This document shows, piece by piece, positions 25,899 through 35,244 of a stretch of 64,000 bases of DNA. Each line of letters opens with the position of its first letter. Positions within the stretch are counted from its first letter, which is position 1. A model generated the notes under the pieces. That model did no database searches, was not told the origin of the DNA, and worked only from the letters and a program-made list of their open reading frames with translations. The stretch is from positions 124,001-188,000 of the forward strand of contig NZ_JAFFPR010000050.1 of assembly GCF_016918735.1 (NCBI RefSeq), in the 5' to 3' direction. The translations under genes and the position numbers were made by a program. The stretch is from Leptospira abararensis. GTDB lineage: Bacteria; Spirochaetota; Leptospiria; Leptospirales; Leptospiraceae.

Positions 25899-27155
25899 TT
25901 AACGGATGTATGGTTTTAATACATCTGGAATTTGGAAGGATCCATCGGCTGACTGGTAATTTTCGATCACTGCTGCGAGTGTTCGACCGATCGCAAGACC
26001 AGAACCATTCAGAGTATGGACGAGCAGGTTTTTTCCTTCCTTTGACTTGTATCGAATTTTTCCGCGTCTTGCTTGATAGTCTTTGAAGTTAGAAACAGAA
26101 GAAATTTCCATAAATCGACCAAGACCGGGCATCCAAACTTCAATATCGTAGGTTTTAGAAGAGGCACTCGACATATCTCGACTACAAAGTAACATCACTC
26201 GGTAGGGAAGTTTCAATTTTTGCAAAATCGATTCGGCATCTTGAAGCATTTTTTCGTGTTCTGATTGGGAGGTCTCTGGTTCGACAAATTTAACCAATTC
26301 TACTTTTTGAAATTGGTGCACCCGAACAAGACCCCTTGTGTCACGTCCATAGGAACCAGCTTCCCGTCGAAAACAAGGAGTGTGGGCGCATACTGAGATA
26401 GGTAACTCTTTTTCGGATATGATTTCATCCCGGTAGTAATTTGTTAGTGGAACTTCGGCTGTGGGAATTAAATTGAGACCGTCTTTTTCCAGTCTGTAAA
26501 AATCCTCCGCAAACTTAGGCAATTGACCTGTAGCTGTCATGGATTCATCATTCACAAGCACCGGAACCCACATCTCTTCATATCCATTTTCAGATGTATG
26601 GGTATCAAGCATTAGGTTCATGAGAGCTCTTTCCAGTTTGGCACCAAGGCCGCGATAGGTGTAAAATCTGGCACCAGAAAGTTTCACTCCCCGTTCAAAA
26701 TCAAAAATACCTAATTTTTCCCCAATATCAAAATGGGTTTTTGCTTCAAAGGATAGATTTCGAACTTCTCCCCACTCTCGAACGAGGACATTGTCTGCTT
26801 CCGATTTTCCCTCTGGGACAGAAGGATCGAGTATGTTCGGAAGACCTAAGTTTAGGTCATGTAAGGACTCTTCTTCTTTAGTTAACTCTTCTTCAATGGC
26901 TTTGATTTGATCACCCACACCTTTCATGGATGCAGAAATTTCAGTGATGTCTTTTCCTTGTGATTTTTGAATTCCGATTTCTTTTGAAACCCGATTTCGC
27001 TCCGCACGTAGGTCTTCCACTTCCAATTTTAACTTTCGTTGTTTTTCAGAAACAGATTTGATTTTTGCTTCAATGTCAGCGGAGGCGACACCTCTCTTTT
27101 GTAAGGTGGAAAGTAATTCTTCTGGGTTTTGGACAATACGGTTGATATCAAGCAT
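25899..27155 (-). CDS. serS: Seryl-tRNA synthetase
   Basis: A 418-residue class II synthetase charging tRNA-Ser. The N-terminal antiparallel coiled-coil arm (about 30-100, rich in Lys/Glu) recognises the long variable arm. Motif 2 appears as [17 protein letters not shown] and motif 3 near [16 protein letters not shown]. Length is typical. Three tRNA-Ser genes lie about 7-8 kb upstream in the window. The start overlaps the end of tatD by eight bases, so the two form an operon in the order tatD-serS. Confidence 0.97.
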   Translation of the reverse strand: MLDINRIVQNPEELLSTLQKRGVASADIEAKIKSVSEKQRKLKLEVEDLRAERNRVSKEIGIQKSQGKDITEISASMKGVGDQIKAIEEELTKEEESLHDLNLGLPNILDPSVPEGKSEADNVLVREWGEVRNLSFEAKTHFDIGEKLGIFDFERGVKLSGARFYTYRGLGAKLERALMNLMLDTHTSENGYEEMWVPVLVNDESMTATGQLPKFAEDFYRLEKDGLNLIPTAEVPLTNYYRDEIISEKELPISVCAHTPCFRREAGSYGRDTRGLVRVHQFQKVELVKFVEPETSQSEHEKMLQDAESILQKLKLPYRVMLLCSRDMSSASSKTYDIEVWMPGLGRFMEISSVSNFKDYQARRGKIRYKSKEGKNLLVHTLNGSGLAIGRTLAAVIENYQSADGSFQIPDVLKPYIR

Positions 27156-27957
27156 GGTGATAGGCCTTTCTTTCAGTAAATTTTATGGAGTTTTGATAGA
27201 TACGATCTGAGACTTCTGCATTAGATTCTGTTCGTAAGGAAAACATCTTCTCTAATACAAAAGGTAAATGTGAGGAATCATTTCGTTTTCCTCTATGTGG
27301 CATCGGTGATAAAAATGGTGCATCCGTTTCAATCAGAATGGTTTCTAAGGGAATTTTACGCGCTGCTTCTTGGATATCAGTAGCAGACTTAAACGTAACA
27401 ATCCCAGAAAAAGAAACATAGTAACCTAAATCCACAAACTGTTTGGCAGCTTCATAATCATAAGTAAAACAATGAATCACACCAAACGCTTTTGTTTTGT
27501 ATTCTTTTAATGCTTCATACGTATCTGCAAAGGCATCGCGCGAATGAATCACAACAGGCAATTTATAATCGGAAGAAAACTGTAAAAACTTTCGAAGCAC
27601 TTCATTTTGCTCCAATCGAGTACTCGCATCATGATAGAGATCGACACCAATCTCTCCAATGGCTGAAAATTTAGGATCATCCATTCGGGATTTTGCTAAA
27701 TCTAAAATTTGATCTGCATTCGGGAATTCATGGGTTTCCGTAGGATGGCAACCAATGGAATAAAAAATCTCTAATTCATTAGAGGAATGAGTTTCTGAAA
27801 TACGAACAGCTTCTTTAGAACTTGGCAAATCAATCCCGATTTGCACCATTCGGTCTACTCCAGCCATTCGGGATTTCGCCAGAGTTTCTTCAATCTCTTG
27901 GCCTTGTTCCCGAATTATGTCTAGGTGGCAGTGTGTGTCGATGGTTGAATATCCCAT
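27148..27957 (-). CDS. TatD-family metal-dependent hydrolase
   Basis: A 269-residue TIM-barrel hydrolase with all family metal ligands: DTHCHLD at the N-terminus, the catalytic Glu in [23 protein letters not shown] and ETDAPFL. TatD proteins are 3'-5' DNases (or D-aminoacyl-tRNA-like hydrolases) in DNA quality control. ATG 27957 is the natural start just before DTHCHLD; a longer TTG start three codons upstream is possible. It is the first gene of the tatD-serS pair. Confidence 0.92.
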   Translation of the reverse strand: MGYSTIDTHCHLDIIREQGQEIEETLAKSRMAGVDRMVQIGIDLPSSKEAVRISETHSSNELEIFYSIGCHPTETHEFPNADQILDLAKSRMDDPKFSAIGEIGVDLYHDASTRLEQNEVLRKFLQFSSDYKLPVVIHSRDAFADTYEALKEYKTKAFGVIHCFTYDYEAAKQFVDLGYYVSFSGIVTFKSATDIQEAARKIPLETILIETDAPFLSPMPHRGKRNDSSHLPFVLEKMFSLRTESNAEVSDRIYQNSIKFTERKAYHHA

Positions 27958-28062
27958 AAATAGCAAGATTTGTAATTTCCACTGGATGAAAATGAAAATT
28001 CAATCGAAAGATATAGTGGGTGCCTTAACTTTTGTTTAAATAGTCGAAGGTCTCGAAAGAAC

Positions 28063-29052
28063 GTGGAAGTAAAACAAAGACTACATTTAATTTTTTACCG
28101 TTTGCGGTATAAAGTCCAGGAATGGAAGCTTAAGTTATCCCAACGTTATGAGGATCTTGACAAAAAAGGACGTGAACGTCTGACCATTATGGTCATTCCT
28201 CATACCGACCGCAAAACCATAAACTTTGTCATCTCCTACAAAGCCATTTCTATCTTTATCGGAATCATGGTAGTGCTTCTTGTGATCAGCGCAGTGAATG
28301 TTCTATCACACAGTGGATCCATCCACCAACTCACAGAACTCAATTTAACGAACAAAGATTTTATTCGACAATCTTCTAAGATGAAGGAAGAGGTAAATTC
28401 CCTTCACGAAACCATCCAATACTATTATGAAAGAATTTCTAACCTCTATATCAAATTAGGAGGAGATCCTTCTCGAGTTTCGAAAGGGATGGGTGGACAA
28501 GCAGGACAATTTCTCGCATTACAAGGAACACCTCAATCCGACATTACGGATGAATCCTTTCGCATCAAAGAAGACATTCATAATTTAAAGTTATCTTCCG
28601 AACTTTCAGAAGAGATCATCAAACTTATCAAAAAAAGAAAGAGTATCATTCGAAACACCCCATCCATTTGGCCAACTAAGGGATATGTTTTGTTTCCCTT
28701 TGGAAATTATATCTCTCCTGTCACTGGCAAAGAAGAGTTTAACCGTGGACTCGACATTGGATCTTTTCCGGGTGCCGAAGTCATTGCCACAGCACCTGGT
28801 ATGGTTTTCGATACAGGATATTCTCCTGCGACTGGTTATTACGTAAAATTATCTCACAGGTTTGGATGGAAAACCATCTACTCCAACTTGGATCGAATTC
28901 GTGTTAAGAAAAATGAAAAACTCTCCAAGGGCGACATCCTAGGTTATGTTGGAAAATCTCCAGAAAATCCGATTTACCACCTTCATTATGAAGTGCATGT
29001 TGGTACCCAAGCGTTGAATCCGTTTTCGTTTCTCAACCAAATTCAAGAATAA
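28063..29052 (+). CDS. Degenerate M23 (LytM) peptidase-like membrane protein
   Basis: A 329-residue protein: cytoplasmic N-terminus of about 55 residues, one transmembrane helix (57-80), a periplasmic coiled coil (about 90-200) and a C-terminal LytM domain. Active M23 enzymes use H-x3-D, a His in the YSHL loop and H-x-H. Here the first ligand is Asn227 (NRGLD) and the loop reads YSNL (Asn275), while Asp231 and HLH (306-308) remain. It is therefore probably inactive, like regulatory LytM proteins. Its stop overlaps the bactofilin start (TAATG), a pairing known from cell-shape systems. GTG start. Confidence 0.88.
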   Translation: MEVKQRLHLIFYRLRYKVQEWKLKLSQRYEDLDKKGRERLTIMVIPHTDRKTINFVISYKAISIFIGIMVVLLVISAVNVLSHSGSIHQLTELNLTNKDFIRQSSKMKEEVNSLHETIQYYYERISNLYIKLGGDPSRVSKGMGGQAGQFLALQGTPQSDITDESFRIKEDIHNLKLSSELSEEIIKLIKKRKSIIRNTPSIWPTKGYVLFPFGNYISPVTGKEEFNRGLDIGSFPGAEVIATAPGMVFDTGYSPATGYYVKLSHRFGWKTIYSNLDRIRVKKNEKLSKGDILGYVGKSPENPIYHLHYEVHVGTQALNPFSFLNQIQE

Positions 29053-29405
29053 TGTCCAACCCATCTACAGAAGAAGAATTTTTAGTTAATAGCATCATTG
29101 GAGAAGGCGCCGAGTTCGTAGGCGAATTCAAATTCCCAGGCCTCATTCGTATCGATGGAAAATTTCGGGGAGTTCTCGAAACCACCGGAAAGGTGCTTAT
29201 AGGAAAGTCTGGAATCGTCGATACAGATATCAAAGCACGTGTGGTCGTTGCCGGAGGAGAAATCCGCGGTAACATCTATGCAACAGAACGAGTCACATTA
29301 CTTTCTAGCTGCCGATTAGAAGGGGACATTGTCACTCCTCGTCTGATCGTAGAAGAGGGTGTAGTGTTTCACGGAAAATGCACGATTAACCCCACTCGTC
29401 ATTAG
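29052..29405 (+). CDS. Bactofilin
   Basis: A 117-residue cytoskeletal protein of the bactofilin family that polymerises without nucleotide. It has the repetitive beta-helix pattern: GEGAEFVGEFKFPGLIRIDG, GKFRGVL, GKVLIGKSG, GGEIRGNIY, LEGDI. In Leptospira biflexa bactofilins influence helical shape, and in Helicobacter a bactofilin works with M23 peptidases. Here the gene shares one base with the preceding LytM-like gene, so equimolar synthesis is likely. Which leptospiral paralogue this is cannot be told. Confidence 0.93.
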   Translation: MSNPSTEEEFLVNSIIGEGAEFVGEFKFPGLIRIDGKFRGVLETTGKVLIGKSGIVDTDIKARVVVAGGEIRGNIYATERVTLLSSCRLEGDIVTPRLIVEEGVVFHGKCTINPTRH

Positions 29406-29413
29406 GCGGGTTT

Positions 29414-29884
29414 ATGATCATCCAAAACAACAACCCTAAGTCGGTATCCACTCAGGCGAAAAAAGGGTCCAAAGAAAAACTCTCCAGCTCCCTTGGTCCG
29501 GTTGATGAATCCAAACAAAGTTTTTTAGATATTTTAGAATCCATTGTTCCCGCAGGAAAAGAAGAAACTAGAGAACTAAACGAACTCTGGAAAGATCTAC
29601 CTGATTTGGAAAAGGAACTCATCAAAGATCCAAACCACAAAAACCTCGAGTCGTATAAAAAACACATCAAACAAATTGCAGAGCTCATCCTCAAAAGAAA
29701 CTACAAAGTGATGCAAGCCCCACAACGCGGACGAAATGACCAAAAGGATGTTCGGTATGTCAAGGTTGTGGATCAAAAATTGGACTTACTCGCAAAAACT
29801 ATGTTTTCACCGAACAACAGCGCGTTTGTAATTTTGAAACAATTGGATGAAATCAGAGGTCTACTTATTGATCTAAAAGGATAA
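29414..29884 (+). CDS. YaaR-family (DUF327) protein
   Basis: A 156-residue helical protein resembling YaaR/DUF327: FLDILESIVPAGKEETRELNELWKDL near the start, and later a KHIKQIAELILKRNYKV block with a DVRYVKVVDQKLDLLAKTM segment. The family is found in Firmicutes, spirochaetes and other motile bacteria, with no established function. It follows the bactofilin gene by eight bases and precedes an ABC exporter by four, so it belongs to the same operon. Confidence 0.8.
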   Translation: MIIQNNNPKSVSTQAKKGSKEKLSSSLGPVDESKQSFLDILESIVPAGKEETRELNELWKDLPDLEKELIKDPNHKNLESYKKHIKQIAELILKRNYKVMQAPQRGRNDQKDVRYVKVVDQKLDLLAKTMFSPNNSAFVILKQLDEIRGLLIDLKG

Positions 29885-29888
29885 TTCT

Positions 29889-31709
29889 TTGCAAACACCT
29901 GATCGGCCTAAGTCTAAAAACATCCGCGTTCTCTCAAAAACTTTTTCATATTTAAAACCCTACAGATTCCAAATGGCACTTTCTTCCTTTGCCCTCCTCT
30001 TCACAGCAGGGGTTACCTTGGGACTAGGACAAGGTTTACGTCATTTGGTAGATGCCGGATTTTCAGCCAGGTCCAAACAAGAATTAGGTTACTCACTCGC
30101 ATTCATCATATTAGTTGGGATCCTTCTTGCGATCGGAACCTATATTCGTCACTACACAGTTTCTTGGATTGGAGAACGAGTTGCCTCTGACATTCGAAGG
30201 GATGTATTCAAACATATCATCTTCATCCACCCCAGTTTTTTTGAAACCAATTCTCCTGGGGAGATTCAGTCCCGAATTACAACGGATACCACACTCATCC
30301 AAACGGTCATTGGATCATCCGCATCGATTGCCCTCAGAAATATTTTGATGTTTGTGGGAGGAATTATATTTCTTTTTATCACCAATGCCAAACTCTCAAT
30401 GATAGTACTTCTTAGTGTTCCCTTCATTGTGTTTCCGATTTTGTATTATGGAAAAAGAGTGCGTAATCTTTCCCGTAGCACCCAAGATAAAATTGCAAGT
30501 ATTGGAACTTACGTGAGCGAATCCCTTCTCAATATTAAAATCCTACAATCCTTCCACCACCAAGAAGAAGACATCCTAAAGTTTACTCAGACGGTGGAAG
30601 GCGCTTTTGATGTCGCTGTCGCACGGATCAAACAAAGAGCACTCCTCATTGCAGCGGTGATCCTTTTTATCCTCACAGGAATCAGCGTGATGCTCTGGAT
30701 CGGCGGAACTGATGTGTTGGAAGGAAAAATCACTGGTGGGGAACTCATCGCGTTTTCTTTTTATGCAATCATGGTTGCCAATAGTGTCGGAGCTGTATCC
30801 GAAGTGTTAGGTGATTTGCAAAGAGCCGCTGGTGCTACGGAACGACTGATGGAACTACTTCTATCTGAATCGGAAATTCGCGATCCGCAATTTCCAACTC
30901 CTATCTCTACAATCATCCAACCAGTATCCGAAATCCATTCCCTTAATGGCTCCTCCAAACGTAACGGCCTGAAAATCAATTTAGAAAATTTATATTTCTC
31001 TTACCCATCCCGTCCTGATCACCAAGCTCTGAAAGGGATTCATTTAGAAATTCCGGCAAACAAAACAACGGCCCTTGTTGGTCCTTCTGGCGGAGGAAAG
31101 AGCACACTTTTTGAACTCATTCTTCGCTTTTATGATCCCACGAAAGGAAGTATTCGGATTGAAGGTGTGGATCTGAAAGAACTCGCTCTCAAAGATTTGA
31201 GATCCCTCATTGGTTTTGTTCCCCAACAACCCATTCTCTTTAGCGGAACCTTACGTGAAAATATTGCCTATGGAAAACCAAGTGCAAGTTTTGAAGAAAT
31301 AGAGAAGGCAGCAGAGAATGCATACGTAACTGAATTTTTAAATCAACTTCCTGATGGATACGAAAGTAATCTAGGACATTTAGGAACGAGACTTTCCGGA
31401 GGACAAAAACAAAGGATAGCGATTGCAAGAGCCATACTTCGTAATCCGCGAATTCTTCTTTTAGATGAAGCTACATCGGCACTTGATTCGGAATCCGAAC
31501 AAATGATCCAACGTGCTTTGGATTTTTTGGTAAAGGAAAGAACAACCATAATGATCGCCCATAGACTTTCGACAGTTGTGAAATCAAATCAGATTGTTGT
31601 GATTAAGGAAGGGGAGATTGAGTCCGTCGGTACTCACGACGAACTCATGAAAAAAAGTGAATTGTATGAACGATTGGCGAAGTTACAGTTTCACACCGAG
31701 TTGCTCTAG
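29889..31709 (+). CDS. ABC exporter, MsbA-like (fused permease-ATPase)
   Basis: A 606-residue half-transporter: six-helix permease (about 25-310) followed by an ATPase with Walker A GPSGGGKST, signature LSGGQKQR, Walker B ILLLDEATSALD and the switch histidine in IAHRLST. The layout is that of lipid flippases and multidrug exporters (ABCB type). Substrate unknown; lipid A or other envelope lipids are possible. The start is TTG 29889. Its last 27 bases overlap convergently with the end of parB. Confidence 0.92.
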   Translation: MQTPDRPKSKNIRVLSKTFSYLKPYRFQMALSSFALLFTAGVTLGLGQGLRHLVDAGFSARSKQELGYSLAFIILVGILLAIGTYIRHYTVSWIGERVASDIRRDVFKHIIFIHPSFFETNSPGEIQSRITTDTTLIQTVIGSSASIALRNILMFVGGIIFLFITNAKLSMIVLLSVPFIVFPILYYGKRVRNLSRSTQDKIASIGTYVSESLLNIKILQSFHHQEEDILKFTQTVEGAFDVAVARIKQRALLIAAVILFILTGISVMLWIGGTDVLEGKITGGELIAFSFYAIMVANSVGAVSEVLGDLQRAAGATERLMELLLSESEIRDPQFPTPISTIIQPVSEIHSLNGSSKRNGLKINLENLYFSYPSRPDHQALKGIHLEIPANKTTALVGPSGGGKSTLFELILRFYDPTKGSIRIEGVDLKELALKDLRSLIGFVPQQPILFSGTLRENIAYGKPSASFEEIEKAAENAYVTEFLNQLPDGYESNLGHLGTRLSGGQKQRIAIARAILRNPRILLLDEATSALDSESEQMIQRALDFLVKERTTIMIAHRLSTVVKSNQIVVIKEGEIESVGTHDELMKKSELYERLAKLQFHTELL

Positions 31710-32579
31710 GATTCTTTCCATGTCACTTAAGTTGGCGTAAGAGAAAACGATCTTTCCTTTTCCATTCGTTTCATTATGAGCCACTTCCACTTTGGAACTG
31801 TATTTGTTTCTCAGTTTTGTTTCTAACTTGATGATGCTACCATCTCGTTTGTCTGGACCATGAGAGGAAGGCTTTGATTTCTTATCTGGGTTCAAAAGAT
31901 TAGAAACATAGTTTTCTACCTCACGAACATTCCATCCTTCTGCGATTACCTTTTGTCCTACTTCGTATTGTTTTTTGGAATCAGGAATGGAGAGAAGGGG
32001 ACGAGCCTGGCCTTCCGAAAGTTTACCTTCTTTTACCCAATCTTGTAGAGGTTTAGGCAATGCCAAAAGACGAATCAAATTGGAAATGGTCGCACGATTT
32101 TTTCCCACACGAGTCGCAAGATCTGTAACCTTTAACCCACGTTTGTCGATAATTGCCTGATAAGCCAAAGCTTCATCCATTGGATTTAAATTTTCCCTTT
32201 GGATGTTTTCAATCAGAGCAAGCTCCATCATATCTGCTTCAGAAATGTCCCGTACGATGGCTGGTATTTTAGCAAAGCCGGCAAGTTTGCAAGCCCGAAG
32301 TCTACGTTCTCCTGCCACCAAAAGAAATCCAGAACCAGAAGGATTCTTCTGAACAACGATTGGTTGGATCACCCCATGTTCTACAATGGTGTTGGATAGT
32401 TCTTGGATAGAGGCATCGGAGAATTGTTTTCTTGGTTGGTGCGGGTTTGGTAAAATTTCTGTGACTTTGATTTCACGAAGACCACTCAGTTCTTCTTTAG
32501 AAATCTCTACATTGTTTTCATTGACTGGAATTAAATTCCCAAGTCCTCTTCCTAAAACTTTACCTTTGCCGAGTGCCAT
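31683..32579 (-). CDS. parB: Chromosome partitioning protein ParB
   Basis: A 298-residue CTP-dependent DNA clamp that loads at parS. The N-terminal CTPase region has the conserved GERRLRACKLAG and IENIQRENLNPMDEA, followed by the HTH with NRATISNLIRLLALP, and a short C-terminal dimer domain. Two parS sites are visible in the window (33842 and 34801). The gene follows parA by four bases on the same strand. Its 3' end overlaps the convergent ABC transporter gene by 27 bases. Confidence 0.96.
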   Translation of the reverse strand: MALGKGKVLGRGLGNLIPVNENNVEISKEELSGLREIKVTEILPNPHQPRKQFSDASIQELSNTIVEHGVIQPIVVQKNPSGSGFLLVAGERRLRACKLAGFAKIPAIVRDISEADMMELALIENIQRENLNPMDEALAYQAIIDKRGLKVTDLATRVGKNRATISNLIRLLALPKPLQDWVKEGKLSEGQARPLLSIPDSKKQYEVGQKVIAEGWNVREVENYVSNLLNPDKKSKPSSHGPDKRDGSIIKLETKLRNKYSSKVEVAHNETNGKGKIVFSYANLSDMERILEQLGVKL

Positions 32580-32583
32580 AAAC

Positions 32584-33345
32584 TTATGCCTTCCCTACAA
32601 TTTCTTCCGCTAAACTTTTATAACTCTTAGCACCTACACCATCAGGATCATAATAGTTGATCGGTTTTCCAAAGGACGGTGCTTCTGATAATTTTACATT
32701 TCGTGGAATGACAGTTTCATACACTTTCTCTTTGAAGTAGTTGCGAACATCTTCTGCTACTTGGTTTGCTAAGTTGGTTCGTTTGTCATACATCGTGAGT
32801 AGTACACCTTCAAGTGCAAGAGAAGGATTCCACTGCGACTGCACGAGAGAAATAATTCGCATCAACTGCGAAAGTCCTTCCAGTGCAAAGTATTCTGTTT
32901 GTAAAGTGATCATCACCGACTGTGAAGCACAGAGGGCGTTGATAGTAAGAACACCGAGAGAAGGGGGACAATCGATTAGAATATAATCATAAGATTCTTT
33001 GATCGAAGCCAAAGCATCTTTCAATTTGAATTCCTTCTTATCCATTCCAAGAAAGTCAACTTCCAAACCGGAGAGGTTGATGTTGGAAGGAATGATATCC
33101 AAATTGTTTACGAAAGTTTTTTGAACCGCTTCTCTTGCAGAAAGTTCTCCAATCAAAACTTCATAAGTAGTTTTATGTAAAGACTGCACTTCCAACCCAA
33201 GACCCGAGCCTGAGTTTCCTTGCGGATCAATATCGAGTAGAAGAACTTTCTTTCCCAATTCAACAAGATTGGATGCCAAGTTAATCGCCGTGGTCGTTTT
33301 ACCGACTCCACCTTTTTGGTTACTGATCGAAACGATTTTACCCAT
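32584..33345 (-). CDS. parA: Chromosome partitioning ATPase ParA/Soj
   Basis: A 253-residue MinD/ParA ATPase with the deviant Walker A KGGVGKT (11-17), the switch DIDPQGN and Walker B-like [10 protein letters not shown]. It drives origin segregation together with ParB and may also modulate DnaA, as Soj does in Bacillus. The start overlaps the end of rsmG by eight bases; rsmG-parA-parB is a common bacterial operon. Confidence 0.96.
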   Translation of the reverse strand: MGKIVSISNQKGGVGKTTTAINLASNLVELGKKVLLLDIDPQGNSGSGLGLEVQSLHKTTYEVLIGELSAREAVQKTFVNNLDIIPSNINLSGLEVDFLGMDKKEFKLKDALASIKESYDYILIDCPPSLGVLTINALCASQSVMITLQTEYFALEGLSQLMRIISLVQSQWNPSLALEGVLLTMYDKRTNLANQVAEDVRNYFKEKVYETVIPRNVKLSEAPSFGKPINYYDPDGVGAKSYKSLAEEIVGKA

Positions 33346-34081
33346 TCTTGCTTTTAGTCTCCTTTACGATTTCTTTCCAGTCGCGGGGGTATCCCTTTTT
33401 AGGAAGGGAATTCTTTTGCAGTATTTTGATATGTCTCTTTCCCACAAACTCTAATTCGGGAATGGGAATTTCTTTTTTCAAATAGAAACCATTGTTGGTT
33501 AGAACTTCTGTTTCTTTCTCCAAATCCTGGTAGGGTTGTGCAAGGAAGGGACATAAGATTCCTTTTTGCTTCACCATCCGTGCTGTCACTTCCGCAATGT
33601 ATGGATAAGGAACCATGGCTCTTGAAGTGACCACATCAAAATTAGAATTGATTTCTTCTGTGCGAGCGTAAATAAACTCGACTCGCTTTTTCACTTTGGA
33701 AAGACTACCACTCTCTATCTCTGTTTCTAGGAGTACGAGTTTTCGTTTTTGAGAATCTACAAGAAAGACATGGGGGGCTTTTTTTAAGAGGGCGAAAAGA
33801 AAACCGGGAAGACCAGGGCCGGTTCCAACATCGGCCACGTTTGTTTCACGTGAAACAAATCCTGTGCTTTTTAGTTTCCAAACATAGATCATCGATTCCA
33901 GAATATGTCTCTCGAGGATTTTCTCTGAATCGTTTCGCGAAAAGAATCCCCCCTTCTCATTGTCTCGCTTGAGAAACTCATAAAAATTCTTCACTAGTTC
34001 CCAATCAAACTCAGGTTCTAGTGTAGGAAATAGATTAGGGATGATGGCTTGGATTTCTTCTTGGATCGTTTTTTCTGACAT
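33338..34081 (-). CDS. rsmG: 16S rRNA (guanine-527-N7)-methyltransferase
   Basis: A 247-residue SAM-dependent enzyme (formerly GidB) that methylates G527 of 16S rRNA; loss gives low-level streptomycin resistance in many bacteria. SAM motif [20 protein letters not shown] and the later [15 protein letters not shown] are diagnostic. A perfect parS lies inside its coding sequence. It begins the rsmG-parA-parB operon. Confidence 0.95.
   Translation of the reverse strand: MSEKTIQEEIQAIIPNLFPTLEPEFDWELVKNFYEFLKRDNEKGGFFSRNDSEKILERHILESMIYVWKLKSTGFVSRETNVADVGTGPGLPGFLFALLKKAPHVFLVDSQKRKLVLLETEIESGSLSKVKKRVEFIYARTEEINSNFDVVTSRAMVPYPYIAEVTARMVKQKGILCPFLAQPYQDLEKETEVLTNNGFYLKKEIPIPELEFVGKRHIKILQKNSLPKKGYPRDWKEIVKETKSKNG
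33842..33857. promoter_or_regulatory. parS site 1 (perfect 16-mer)
   Basis: TGTTTCACGTGAAACA matches the consensus ParB loading site at all 16 positions. It lies within rsmG, about 7 kb left of the putative oriC, and next to the parAB genes. Confidence 0.95.
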
Positions 34082-34139
34082 AATCTCGTTATCGTTTTAA
34101 ATGAATTCGCCGATGTCTCCAGTAGGAGAACTCTTTTCC

Positions 34140-34865
34140 ATGATTCGAATCATCAGTTTTTTAATCATCCTTTCCTTTCCTATTTTAGGTTACACACCCG
34201 GCAAGTGGTCCCACAAAGATGCCTACCTTTTTAAAAAAATTAAAAAAGTTCCTAATAAAGAAATCGTCCGCAATGCAGAAGGGCAGGTGGTTTATGTCGC
34301 CGAATATGAATATAACACTGATGGAAAACTGATCAGCGAAACCTATTCTGATAAAGAAGGAAAAGGTGATGGCAAAACAACTTTTCGCTACACCGATGGC
34401 CTCGTCTCTAGTGAAGAAGTCTATGACAACGGTGGTCACCTTGTTGAACGTAAAGACTTTCAATTCAAAGGTCGTGCTTTAAAAAAGATGAATGTGAAAG
34501 ATGGAGAAGGAAGACTTCTCATCGTTTATTCTATCGAGAGTGATGGGGAAGGAAATGTATTTGCGGCCGAAGGGAAGAACTTAGAAACCAAAGACAATGA
34601 ATCCTTTCGTTTTCAAATAGATCCGAAACGTCCCAATGTCCAAATCCAATACCTGACAGATGACAGAAAAAAAGGTTTAGGTGAGATCCATTTCAAATTC
34701 GATACAAAAGGAAATCTTGTCGAAAGAGAATTCTTTCAAGGTGAAAACCGACGAGTGCATAAACTCAAATATAAATCAGATGGAAGTTTGGAGTCCCATT
34801 CGTTTCACGTGAAACAGGGAGACAACTGGCTCCTAGAAAAGACCCACGTGCTCGTTTATGATTAA
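34140..34865 (+). CDS. Exported repeat protein of unknown function carrying a parS
   Basis: I do not recognise a family. The 241-residue product has a signal peptide (MIRIISFLIILSFPILG, cleavage near GYTPGK). The body consists of repeated short beta-hairpin units of the kind YxYNxDGKLxSExYS, 'FRYTDGLVSSEEVYDNGG' and 'FKFDTKGNLVEREFF', similar in look to YwqK/RHS-type antiparallel repeats. It is divergent from rsmG with a 58-base gap. The second parS is embedded near its 3' end, where it encodes part of SFHVKQ. ATG 34140 fits the signal peptide better than the start 13 codons upstream. Confidence 0.6.
   Translation: MIRIISFLIILSFPILGYTPGKWSHKDAYLFKKIKKVPNKEIVRNAEGQVVYVAEYEYNTDGKLISETYSDKEGKGDGKTTFRYTDGLVSSEEVYDNGGHLVERKDFQFKGRALKKMNVKDGEGRLLIVYSIESDGEGNVFAAEGKNLETKDNESFRFQIDPKRPNVQIQYLTDDRKKGLGEIHFKFDTKGNLVEREFFQGENRRVHKLKYKSDGSLESHSFHVKQGDNWLLEKTHVLVYD
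34801..34816. promoter_or_regulatory. parS site 2 (one mismatch)
   Basis: CGTTTCACGTGAAACA differs from the parS consensus only in the first base and keeps the full palindromic core. It lies in a coding region about 1 kb from the first site and about 6 kb from the dnaA-dnaN gap. Confidence 0.9.
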
Positions 34866-35158
34866 AGGAAATTGAAACCTTAATTGGAAAAGTTGAACCT
34901 TGGGACAAAGTGCTGATCAGACAAGAGTTGGAAAGTTTGAATGAATCGATCCTGGTGAACTTAATCTCGATTTAGTTTAATCCAGAAATTGATAATCGAA
35001 AGGGACTCATTTGGATGTTTAATATTTAGATTTTCTTTCGTAGGTTTAAAAGTATTTTGCAACGTATCCAAATCTGTAAATCAAGGAACTGATTGGAAAA
35101 GTAAACACAGTTGGTATCGAAAGTAATTCAGAAGAATCCTTTCGAGATGAAAAGTAAA
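34866..35158. other. Gene-free stretch with a possible lipoprotein remnant
   Basis: About 290 bases without a supported gene. A short open stretch (about 35030-35125, plus strand) reads RFSFVGLKVFCNVSKSV and ends in WKSKHSWYRK before a stop; this looks like the start of a small lipoprotein but has no usable start codon. It may be a decayed gene. I see no RNA gene here. Confidence 0.3.
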
Positions 35159-35189
35159 AACCAAGAAGATATCCTTCTTGGTTTTTTTA
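35159..35189. terminator. Strong terminator before mnmG 3' end
   Basis: A perfect 10-bp stem AACCAAGAAG / CTTCTTGGTT with loop ATATC and a T-run on the plus strand; the A-run on the left gives a T-run on the minus strand, so it can work in both directions. It separates the gene-free stretch from mnmG. Confidence 0.9.
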
Positions 35190-35244
35190 TTTGAGGTAGA
35201 TTCTTTTTTGAATGCTGAATGGATTCTCTATCACGAATCAATTT

